Shown: one piece after another, positions 13,501 through 25,500 of the stretch
How positions within the stretch are numbered: the stretch's first letter is position 1
Layout of the letters: each line of letters begins with the position of its first letter
Origin: Telmatactis stephensoni
Taxonomy: Eukaryota > Cnidaria > Anthozoa > Actiniaria > Isophelliidae
Assembly: GCA_029948255.1 (NCBI GenBank)
Contig: JALIZF010001798.1
Location: 700,001 to 764,000, forward strand
DNA length: 64,000 nucleotides
Direction of reading: 5' to 3'
Notes under the pieces: model-generated
What the model was told of the DNA's origin: nothing
Seen by the model: only the letters and a program-made list of their open reading frames with translations
The model's database searches: none
Program-made: the position numbers and the translations under genes

Positions 13501-16500
13501 AAAGAAATACCATTTCGTTCTTGCAACTACAAAATAAGTTAAATAAGTCTAGCGTTATCCGTTAATTGTTCATAGCCACTCAAAGTAGTGCCTTCTGAGT
13601 CATTATCGAAAGGATTTTGCTTGGTATACCAGTACAGCGTGAGATGGAGCTAGCAATGTTTTCGCCGATTTCAGACCAATCAAACCTGGCTGAGTTTGTA
13701 AATAATGTTTTTACAAACTTAAAACATTGATTATCACAACATTTTATTGCGGAAAAACCTGTGCTAACTATGGCTAGTTACCTAAAACTGACAGAACAAC
13801 AGAAAATTGTGAACACTACTCAAATATGCTTGTATCTTTACTGTGTGACAACCACCCAGATAAGAGCTGCATTGCTTCAAAATCTCTTTCATCAGCTTTG
13901 TCAAACCTTTAGACAAATAAAACTACCGCTAACATTAAAATCCATAGCTTGTATCCCGGCTATTATCCTCTTTCCCGCAAGTAAGGAATTTCTTTGTAAA
14001 ATTATTTCTGATCTTAAAATTCAAGACTTCTAGAAAATCTCCTGATCAGAGGAATAAGGGAAAGGGTTTTATGACACACCATGTAACATTCCATTATATA
14101 CTCTGTCCTGGACCGCTAACGAATGACAAACTTAAAAAAATCATACCCTATACGATTGTACATTTAGCTATTTAAAAAAAAACCCGACTTACTTTTTGGC
14201 TGAAAAAGGCCATTAACGGAAAAACAGTTATCTATTGTAAAACGTTCAACTGGGCATTTTATTACTCGATAACGTAAAATAATGACTCAAATTTGTGTGA
14301 CACGACTTAACGAGGTGGTGCTTTGGAAACGCTCCATCGAATGGGCCCTAAGCTGAGCCACTGATCTGATAGTCCATAGATGTAACTTCAATCTCAGCAT
14401 AAATTTGGTATATATTTATGTTGAAATAATGTATTTTATAAATTAATTAATGCAAGATAGTGGCCGGTGTGATATGCCGGGTTTTTTCATGATTTTATAC
14501 ACTTCAGCCCCGCATTGAAGTCAGATAGAGCTGTAACATGAACACTTTGTATTTTTTATCGACCTAGTGAGTTGCCAAATTTCACACAAACACCACGCCT
14601 GTACGTTTGAATTTATAGCGGAGCTCCGGCCCTCGCGAGCGGAGCCTCATACTTTAGAAAAATGGTAACCCATCGAGTTGATTTTTCATGGCTTGAGTAT
14701 ACGTCACTGTCCGTCCGTCCGTCCGTCCGTCCGTCCGTCCGTCCGTCCGTCCGTCCGTCCGTGTACATCGCGATGCTGATTGGCTGATTGCTTTTTGGCG
14801 CCAACTTGACGCGCGCTGACACTTTGAAAACTGAAAATTTACAAGTTTCCTTGCAGTTTTAAGTTGCAAAGCTTTAAAATATTATTCTCGAAACCTCGTA
14901 AAAATTTAGCGATTTTCATGATCATTAATCTGTGCCAATCTTGACATGTTAAAGCGAAAAAAACGTACGTTTGAATTTTTTTCGGGCCCGGTGTCGTTTC
15001 AAAAGCTGCTCGAAAGACGAATTAAGGACAGAGAATATTTTCAAAGTTGGACGACTTTTTAGTTGGATTCGTAGCTTTTAAGAACTTCTCATAATGAATG
15101 AGTCATTGAGGATCGTGTATTCTTCGTTTCGTGAAGATGCCTTCAGTAAAGCTGCTTAAAAATCTAGCCAAAGTTGGAAATCAAGAATCGTCTGCACTGA
15201 GCGTGAAACAAGGACTATGCTTCTAATGCACCAGTCAATTGAAATCCCCCGCTCCCCCCCCCCCCCCCCCCGAGGCATACCCGGGGACATCACTTTTTCC
15301 CTCTGTGAAAGGCAGTGAAAGCCCCGACCCCCGGGGCAAAAAATAAAAGTGAACTCCCCCGCTCCCTTTCACCAGTTTGTTCAGACATCAGTTTGATATT
15401 TTCTTTTACAGATATCCACTTCGATGTGTTTTATTACTGACAAAGAAATAAATTGAATATCAAGTGTTTAATATTTTAAAATAGTAATATAGCATGTGAC
15501 ATAAAAGTTGCTATAAATTAGTTTCGTTAACAAAAAAATGAGACATGTCAGCTTATTTGCCTCCCTTCCTCTTGCTTTTTCTTTTCAGCTTCTTACAATC
15601 TAATAAAAAAATAAAAAGAAATATTACTGCTACTTCACACAAAGTATACCACACTAGGCACATTATTGATCTAAAATACTGCAAATACTTACTGGTTATT
15701 TGATGGTTTTCTATGGAATACGGGTGAATATTTCACGAGAAATTTATGTTATTAGTATACAACGAGCCTTTAGGCGAGTTGTATACAAAATAACATAAAT
15801 TTCGCGTGAAATGTTTACCAGTATTCCATTAAAAAAACATCAAATAACCATATTATCCTATAACTATTACACATTTTAGTCAAAAATTACGCTTTTCTAA
15901 AGAGATCGTGACGCCAACATTTTTATTGGAAAAATCCTCTGTCAAACATTTTCGTGCGTTTGTTTTTTTCCCCAACCCATCTTAGCGAAGCCGTTTTATT
16001 TTTTCTCTTTGCTTGACTGAGCACTTCTCGATGAGCTTTGGGTAGTTTTTTACCTCTCAAATATCGGCCAGTGGAGTTTCTGTAAGACGTTAGAGTATTT
16101 GGTTTGCGAATTTCCAGTAGAAATGTTCAAGCGTTCTGAGTTCAGTTGGACTCTCTTTGCAGTACGTAGCTTGTGAAATAAAGTCCAAAACCTTCTTAGT
16201 GTCCACCTCAGTCTTCTTTTGTGTTCTTGGGTTCTTTTGTGCCTCTACAATGATCAATATTTTCTTCTGAGAGAGAAGAAATCGCATTTGAAGTAGTTGA
16301 ACTCGGTCGAAACTCGACGATGCAAACGCGCCGGTGGTTTCCCGCTCGTTTCTCAGCTAATTATATATTCAAAAAATATTGAATTTCATTGGCTAAATTC
16401 AAATTTTGAGCAATCTGATTGGCTAATACATTTTATGAAGTACCGCTCTGTATTCATAGAAAATCCATGAAATACCGCTCTGTATTCATAGAAAATGCTT

Positions 16501-19500
16501 AGCTCTGATTGGCTAATGTGTAATAGTTATAGGATAATACCTGATACTACACACATTCAAATAAAACTGTAATTATTGATGAAAACTAACCATCACAGAA
16601 CCATTTTCCAGGTGGGATGGTTTCTTCTGTCATAAGTTCCAGTATAAAAACAAAAGAAAATCCTTTGGTGATATGATATAAACTTTATATGAACTCACAT
16701 GAGAAGGCAAAAAAGATCGAACTTTAAAAGATTGAAGCCCTAGTTTAATTAGTATCATAGCACAAAATATGTAATCAATCTCTATAATAACTTCATATTT
16801 TATATCAATATCGGAAGAACAGATGAGCTCTCAATTCAGATAAATAGTATGTTGGAAAAATGTATTTAATTACCTTGTGATCGTCGGGGGATTTCAATTG
16901 ACTGGTGCATAAAGACAACAAGGAAAGCACTTCAAGGTAAAGACCCTGGCCAGAAAATGATGTCAAAGAGTCTCTTGTACCTATATTTGATATTTTATCT
17001 TTTATTTGGGATTGATGACTTTAAAAAAAACTTTTATGCCGTTGAACTGTGGCCAAGTTTAACAAACACTCGATCAAGTACATGAAATGTACAACGACAT
17101 TTTGTTTTACGGTGAACTTTTTGCACTAGTTCTATAACTTAAATAATAATAAAATTAGCAAAAAAATTGATTTTATTGAAATTGAAATTGAACTTATTTC
17201 AACCCCACTAATGTGTAAATGCAGCTCAAGTTTGGGTCTGGAATTTAATGAAAAAATTGACAGGAAAAAAAGAAGGAATTTTGCATGCAAACTAGAGTTG
17301 TTTTACCATTATTAAAAAGCATGAAGTTGCTCAATGAGCCCTATGAGACCTTAAATGCAGACTGAAAATGGCTAATTCCTTGTTTTCTGGTTTTGTCAAG
17401 TAGCTGTTTTTATAATCACTTTAAATTGTATGATCAGTGTAATCTGGAAGAGACAAGTGGGGGACAAGTATAGACGACTTTCATAAATGGCGGGCTCATT
17501 GTTCACGATAACGAGGCCAGAAAGGCCTCCAAAATCAACATCGCATCAAATGATTCTAAATATATAAAAATTATCCTGTAAAATGCACATAAAATAGGTA
17601 TTTTAAAAGGAAAAGGAACACATCGTCTTTGATAGCAATAATAGTGTCGCCCCGCTTATTTTCTGGTAACAAGGCCTTTGTGGCCTCGTTCTCATGCACT
17701 AGGCCGCCATTTTTGAAAGTCGTCTATTCACCTAGCTAGTGTGTCATTCTATTCTACATTGAATAACAAAACAAAACAACAACAACAACCACAAAAAACA
17801 AGATGTCACAAGTTTAGTGAAGACAGACAAATCCAAGATATGTTGTTCTGTAATATTCAGGATGTTGAAAAGGTTCAATTACTTGTATCAATTTAAACAA
17901 AGGTTTTGGAGATTTTGCTTCTATTTCTGAAAATTATGAGGCACTACAAAATCAATTATAAAATCAGTGAATCTGAATATTAGTCTAAAATCTACTGTAA
18001 TAAAGGTCACTGAGCTTACAAGCCCATACAATATACAAACCAAAACCAAAACTTATTTTAAAAATGCTTTTTAAAATAATCTTCATTTCAACTTTTTCAG
18101 TTACCACAGGAAGCCCAATTCATTTGAATCAAGAACATAAAAAATATTAAAATTGAAATTGAAGCTCTGCTTTTAGGTAGTAGTAGTTTTGAGTTGTTTT
18201 ACAATGTCATCTAAAGTCATGATTAGTGTAACCTGGAAGAGAGAATTCTTGTTTCGTGTAAAGACAACTATTTATCTGTGTCATTCTATTCTACATAGTA
18301 CAAAAACAAGATGCCACATTACTGCCAAGACAGAAAAATCTAAATATAATGTTCTGCAATGTCTAATTGTTTAATTGAAGGATGTTGAAATCCTTATTTG
18401 AAATTATTATTATTATATTTAAATGGGAGCTCCGCTATTAGGTAGTACCTAATTTTTATATTAACTCTTCATTTTAACCAATCGACTTACGTTAACTAAG
18501 AATGGCTGTAAATCTGATTGGACAGTCAACTTTTGTTGGAAGTTGTTGGTTTTCTGGTGTTGGTCAAATTTGCATAGGTGCATGGTTCCGGTATTGGCAC
18601 TGTAATACTAACGTTATATTCATGGACTGTAGGGCCGTTGGCTGCATATTTGGGGAATTATTGAACAATTCACCTCTTTTCCCGGTAGGTAAAATCTGGT
18701 TGTACTTCAGTACTTCAGTACTTCATGGTTATTTGTAAATGATCACTGTGTTAACGTCTTGTTGTGTTGCCTACAGGGTGAGAATGATATAGAACAGTTG
18801 TGCTGTGTATTAAGGACATTGGGGACACCCAATGAGGACATCTGGCCTGTAAGTCCAATAGCGAGCTCACCGGGCAAAGCAGCAGCATCAGTTTTGGTGT
18901 CAAAGTCCTGTGTGCTTTACATGTACATTATTTGCTCTTTGAAAAATGCAATGTCAGTTAAGAACTTTCACCATGTATCACCATGTACCACCGACAGACA
19001 GACCGAGCGACCGACAGACCGAGCGACCGACAAACCGACTGACCGACCGACAGACCGACCGACCGACCGACAGACCAACCGACCGACCGACCGACAGTCC
19101 GACCGACCGACCGAAAGACCGACCGACAGGCAGGTGGACAGACGAATACTCCCGGAACAAACGAACAAACAGTGTGCAAATACAATGCGCACGATTGCGT
19201 GAGTCCATTACCTTCAAAGCGCATTTAGCCGTAGAAAATATATTTCATAAACTTGCTGTACTTGTTTGTATAGGGTATGACAGACTTACCTGACTACAAT
19301 AAGATTACGTTCCCTCACATGCCAGCAATACCTCTAGAGAAGATAGTCCCGGATGCTTCTGATGAAGTAAGATGTTATTACATGCCAGCATGTTTTGTCA
19401 CATTGATTTGCATCAGTGGATTGTGACGCCGTGGTTTTTCGTTTAATCTTTAAATTTTCATATGGTATCAGAAATGTGCTTCTAGGCTCGAGACTTTTTG

Positions 19501-22500
19501 TCCGACAACGTTTACTGAAATACTGTATATTATATCGTATCGTACCGTATGTTCGTATCGTTTCGTGGTTTATGGAAATGCATCCTGAAGTTATTCATAT
19601 GTTTATAATTGTATACAAACAGTTTTGCATATGAAAATAATCCAAGTTGATATCCTAAAGTTGCTGAAATGAAAATATCTGGGTGGGTTTGTTAATGATA
19701 GGCCATTGCACCGGGATCAAAAAGGGCTTACTGTCCTTCTACTCTAACCGTGGTCACTTCAGTTCGTTAGCCAATCAGATTACGAATTGAAAACAATAGA
19801 ATGGGACATAACAATTCAAAGGGTGAATAAACTAGACGCCTTTAATCGTTCCTTTGCAGAAATGATACAAAATTCGATGAAACGTAATAAAGAATGAAAA
19901 TTGCAAATAAGGTATTTGAATTGGACATTTAAATTTGAGTTAACGACCGTTGATTTTGCAGAGATCTGGCTTCACTATAACCGCGCATTCTAACTCAACG
20001 TATTCTTGGTTTGCACTGACGTCATCATAAATTTTTTCGGGCTTAATATAGAATATTTTTGAATAAAATGTCTTGCATCTAAAAAAGCAGTTGAAGTTTT
20101 GTATCTATACGAAATGTTTAGTCATAAGAATATTTTGATAACGAAATACGAGCGATCAACTATCTTCATTGTTTGGTGTGAAATGTATGGGTCCGCCATC
20201 TTGGTGCACAACCTTTGTACACCAACATGGCGGACAGTAACACGAAGGACCAAAATCACGTTAATATCACTATAATTCGTGTTTTCTATTCAGATATTCA
20301 CCAAAACAAACTTATTTATCACTTACAAAGTTAAAGTCGTATGATTTGAATCACATTTGCCTATATTTCTGCGTCTTTCCGATATACGTGACAGTGTTGC
20401 GTGACAGAAATTGACTCGCAATAAATCGAAAACCATTCATCGAAAGAACTCAGTTTTTTGTGTGAGGACTTTTCTTAATGATATAAATAAAATATCTAGG
20501 AAACAGTTTCGTGTGATGAATAGTTTAGATTTTAGCTTTTCGATGACGTCACATGCAAACCAAGAATAGCCTTCTATACCGTAGTAACAATGTTCACTTC
20601 CTGTCAAGTTCGCTTCGTGTCATCTTCAAAAAGGTGGTTTATACGACAACGGCAGAAAATTACCACTTGTTTACTGAGAGTTCTCGATCTTCATCACGGT
20701 GGAATTTCTCAAAGGACAATTTCACGAGACCTGAAAGTTAGTGTTGGTTTTGTTCAAACTGTTATACGCGATTATGATATAACAAATTCTGCGATGCCGC
20801 AAGTCCGGAAAGAACGTCCAAGGACAAAACTCCAACCAGAAATAATTTCTGTTATCGAAAACGAAAAACTCTGTAAGCCTACCATTCTTTTGTCGGAACT
20901 GCAAAATCGCCTAGTCTTAGACGGTGTTGTTCATCCAATAGATGTTCCTTCGAGCGCTTCCATCAGTAAATGCACTAGAAAAGATCTTATGATGACAATG
21001 ACAAAAATACCACGTACACCAATCGAGTCAAAAGCACCACAAGTTGAAGACTACACTAACTACTTCTTGGACCAAATTTCAAACATTGACAGTGGGACAA
21101 TTCATTTTTTCGATGAAAGTGGATTCGTAAAGACATGTGAAAATAGAAGATTTGGACATTCCTATAAAGGTTGAAGTAGCTTTTGAGATTCAAAAATACG
21201 CATGAAATTGTACTTACACGCTAAACCTGCTTCATTCTATTCATGGCACAGACTCTCGAGGGTCCTTCAAACGGAAATGAATTGTTTTTGGAGGAAGCTG
21301 CAAAGCTCACTCGTCCAAACGGGGTAGCAGTTTGCTCGAGAAAGTGCTACAAGAATTGAAAAAAGGACATCTTCAACCTAAAGCGTTGTTTGCTGACACA
21401 GATGTGAATGGGAAAGACAATGTACATATCAATACGGTTTGTGTAGCCGGTGCTGTGGAATCTGGGGTGGAATCTCTTGCTGTTTCTTTGCCTTCCACAC
21501 CGAACGCGCCATCTTTCCCGTCCAGCTCTAGCACGACTCCACTTCTTGGTAGTCCGCCAACATTACCAAACCCAGACAACAGCAATTTGGGTCAACGTCA
21601 ACTAGAGCTTACAGATGAGATCAACTATTTGCAAGTTCGCTTACAAAGTGCAAAACAAGAGTATGAACGAAGGAAGGAGGAGCTAGATAACTTCGACCGA
21701 CTGTCAAGCAAGCGCAGTAAACTTTGTTCACTTCACTTCACTTTATTATAATGTGCTACGTTATAAATAACATATAATGCACAGCGTGTTAACTCAAATC
21801 GACGTGAGTAATAAATAGATAATAATAGATAATAACATAAATAGATAATAATAAATAGATAAATAACAATAATAGATAATAATAAATAGATGACTTAATT
21901 TAATAGATTGTCGTTTGTTGACTTAAATAATTGTTCCAAAAAATATATAATAATAAGTAAATAAAGATTGTTCCAATAGGTCTATAATAATAAATATGTA
22001 AGTAACTTAATTCAGTAAATTGTCGATTTCAGACTGAGATAGACTGTTCCAGTCAGTAATGGTGCGTGGAACAAAACTGAATTTATATATATTCGTTCTT
22101 GCAAAAATAGGGACAAAGTACTCAGAGTGCATATGCCTTGATTTTCTTGTCGGTTTGGTGAGGACGTCCAGGGGTAGAGCAGCCAGATCATGTATCCCCT
22201 TGTTGAAAAGGGTTATTCTTGCTAATTTCCTTCGTTCTTCGAGTGGTTGCCAACCAAGGTTCTTGAGGATGTTAGTCATGGCACCAGGTTCGTAATCTGT
22301 GTAGTTAGAAGACACAAATCTTGCCGCACGGCTGTATACCCAAGGTCACATTGTATCGAAGTGTAAAAAGCCAGTTTGTCCTGGAATCAATTCATGCAAC
22401 GTGAAAGAAAAACATCCTGAAGTGAGAGCAGAGTTAGCAGAGCTTCAAAAACTGATAAAAGAACTCAGATAAAAAGGCGCGAAATCTAAGCTCTCTCTCG

Positions 22501-25500
22501 ACACATTTGTGAATGCAAGAAACAGGGCATCTAGCAGTCGCCATCATGTGACCAAGGCTTAAAAATAGGCGCTTGGGCTACTGCTTTATGACTGGGATAG
22601 AAAGAAAAGATTCAGTAAATACGAGATATAGTGATCAAATGCTAATATGAGTTACTGCGAAAAAAAATAGACATAAGCTGTAAAAGAAGAACTAAGGAAA
22701 ATTAAAGAAGGAAAAATGCGAACAAAAACAAAAACAAAACAAAACAAAACAAAACAAAACACACAACACAACACAACACAACAACACAACACAACAACAC
22801 AACACAACACAACACAACAAACACAACACAACACAACACAACACCAAACCAAACCAAACCAAACCAAACCAAACCAAACCAAACCAAACCAAACCAAAAC
22901 AAAACAAAACAAACCAAAACAAAAAACAAAACAAAAAACAAAACAAACCAAAACAAACCAAAACAAAACAAACAAACAAACCCAGTTCCGACACTCGAAT
23001 TCTCGCTCAAAAAAGCTCAAAGCGGCTGGAAACAGTTGAGTCGGGCGTTATTCGTAAAAGTTTGATATCACGTGGACAACGCATGCCAGATCGAGATCCC
23101 GAAAGACCTTCGCAAGTGTTTTGAAATATTTATTTCCAAGATGGCGAGGGGTGAGAAGCTAGTATAGCTTAGTATATTCATAGATACTATAATCCATTCA
23201 TTTGAAGACCTAACGTGTGTTGTTGGAGAAAAGATCGAGTGTTTTCAATGGGTTCAGTTCACGGTTGACATTCCTGACTGTTTACATCTTGGTGATCAGT
23301 TTATCCCGGGTTGATGTCCCAAAATGTGCCAAACAAGTCACAGGAGCGAGTCCGGTTCTAAAGTCAAAAAACGTGACAAGGTTTCATCGATTGGTTTTTC
23401 CATGGCCACAGCTTTTACTTTTGTGTTAACCAAAAGCCCGCCATTGCGAAGATCGTTCAGGAAAGCGAAGAACTACGTTCGTCTTTCGATCTGGAATGCG
23501 TTGTCCACGTGATATAAGAGTTACGCATTGGGCTATGATGTTGTTATCTTACGGACTTACACGACGAGGCAGTAGCCACAAAAACCAAAACCCTGCTAAA
23601 TACGTAGCGGTTCGTGCAGTACTTGACAGGGATTTGCTAATTTTGAAACGTGCTCTTGGCAACAACGTTCCAGTAAACGAAGCTGACGACTGGCGTCTGC
23701 CTTATTTGATTGAAAGCTAACAAAGAAACCACACAGAACCACATCTTGATATGCAACCGGTATAGTTACAAACAGTAATAGGAACTCCATCATGTCTTTT
23801 GACAACAACTGACAATTTTGAAGCTTTCACGATTGTGAAATTGTGTTTATTTTTTGTTTGATCGTTAGTTGCCGTACCGGCGGAAGAAACATAGGTTTCC
23901 TACTGAAACCCGCTAAAATTGAAAACTGATACAGTTTGTCAATAAAACACTTGTCTACTACACCAACTAGTCCTTATTTTTATTTACATAATCACTGTTT
24001 TCGCTCTCACTACATCCTTTTCTTTCCCTGAATAGATTTTATACTAGCGGTTCCTATCGAAAGCGAAGTGCTGCGATCTGTAAACATAGTGAAGTTCCTT
24101 CAAATATGAAAACAAACAACAGAATAAAACCGAATATTAAAACTAAAGTCATTAGTTTTAGATTTATTCTATTGTCAATAGATAAGCTATTTCTTATATT
24201 TATGCTGGAATTTTTGCAAACAATTGATATCTTGTACGCTTAATGACGACAAAACAAACAACATGAGAACGTATATGTACAGTTTATTATAATCAATAAC
24301 ATGTAAACAATAATTGTAATTTAAACATTATATAACCAAAGAACACGATCTGGTAGGTGATTGAGTGAAATCGTCTCTGCATCAGGTATGGAGCCTACTT
24401 CAAATGCTTTCAAGAACATACCATCCCCTTCGATCAGAACGCGATCTACAGTCTCTGTTGTCCAAGTCGAAATATCACAAGAATTAGCACATAACAAAGC
24501 TGAAAGACTTATAAAAGCACACTGTCTTCCTCTAGAAATGTCGCTAAAACGACTATCACCTTGATGAATACTTCCTCGAGTAAATAGAGTCGCATTAAAC
24601 ATGATAAACTTTCAAACTCACCTTCATATAACAGGTAGAGAGCACGAAGAGTTCGACCATGTGGCTTATGGCGCATTCATCAGTTTGCGATAGCCGCTGA
24701 TTACGTACATTGCAGGCGCTAAAATTCCGACATCGCTAGCTCGTCCACGAAATTGACATTAGGCTCCGCTATTGCGTGACATACGGATCCCGAAGTCCTG
24801 CCAGATTAAAAAACTTTGAATTCTATTGTTTTCAATTCGTAATCTGATTGGAGGGCGAACTCGAGTGACCACGGTTAGAGTAGAACGACAGTAAATTCTC
24901 GAATCTTGTTCAACATCTGATATATTTCCAAGCTTCTGTGCCGACTTAGTAGGTTAGACAACTCAACATATCATTGAATACCGTTAAGGAGCAAGGATGG
25001 CACAGTTGGTTAGTGCGCGGCCTTCGGTGCGAGAGGTCCCGAGTTCGATCCCCCCAGACCTCACATCCTTGTTTCGACTTCTTTCCAATCTGTGTAGCTT
25101 TGATTAGCTTTAAATACCCTTAAAACGGAGCACTGATGGAGAGAGGGGAGTAAAATGAGCGCACCGTCGACCTCAGGTTTGTCAGTTGAATTACTGTTAC
25201 GAGTTATCGACGTTAAATATGGTCGCTTTACTTTACTTTACTTTACTTTAATCGATGATTGTTTTGATTTGCCTTTACAGGCTGTTGATTTACTCAAGAA
25301 ATTTCTAGTTTACCCTTCAAAATCAAGAATCCCTGCAAGTGAGGTGAGATGATATATATTGCCCTTACTCGGGCTTCTCATTAAGAGTAGGTGCATGCTA
25401 AGATGTAAAACTATTCGGAAACTTCCAGTGCCAAAAAGTAGACGCCTTTTAGCCGTTTTTTGCACTTATTGCGGACCCTGCTTACTGATTAAGAAGTTAG

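Larger units (their letters stand above)
15227..16909. mobile_element. 1683-bp element nested in E1, TAA target duplication
   Basis: Perfect terminal repeats TGCACCAGTCAATTGAAATC and the complement at 16888-16909. TAA flanks both sides (15224-15226, 16910-16912). The paralogous E1 copy reads through the site with a single TAA, confirming the insertion. The TSD fits PIF/Harbinger. The interior has a C18-type homopolymer near 15253 and two nested foldbacks; no transposase was recognised. Confidence 0.92.
14616..18437. mobile_element. 3.8-kb TIR-bounded element (family E1), first copy
   Basis: Ends TAGCGGAGCTCC at 14616 and GGAGCTCCGCTA at 18426-18437 are inverted repeats. The same sequence, reversed and diverged, occupies 62121 to the window end. 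The interior starts with a (GTCC)n array and CCAATCAGCATCGCGATG-type sequence and ends in two modules of about 500 bases each beginning near ACCACAGGAAGCCC. No transposase frame is visible. The copy carries a nested 1683-bp element (15227-16909) and a 256-bp MITE (17471-17726), neither of which is in the other copy. Confidence 0.8.
19731..24891. mobile_element. 5.2-kb DNA transposon (family E2) with long TIRs, IS630/Tc1-like
   Basis: Left end CTGTCCTTCTACTCTAACCG and right end with its complement (CGGTTAGAGTAGAACGACAG). The inverted repeats run about 75 bases, through ATTACGAATTGAAAACAATA. TA on both sides fits a Tc1/IS630 superfamily target. Contents: transposase fragment 20590-21174, a second coding region 21332-22471 split by a LINE, an A/C-rich tract, coding-like pieces near 23300-23720 and a minus-strand frame at 24321-24602. 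The left arm holds a nested 564-bp MITE. It sits wholly in the CDK20 intron between 19366 and 25281. Confidence 0.78.

Noticed and set aside
13761..14033. 90-codon plus-strand frame
   Set aside because: No recognisable domain and no evidence of splicing to CDK20; likely chance in AT-rich intron.
18759..19293. Open frames of 74-147 codons across the GACC repeat
   Set aside because: Only the first 24 codons of the plus-strand frame are a real exon (18777-18848); the rest is tetramer repeat in an intron.
22652..23039. Overlapping frames of about 100 codons on both strands
   Set aside because: They arise from the A/C-only pentamer repeat; composition is almost entirely Phe/Cys/Val/Leu or Gln/Asn/Thr/Lys.
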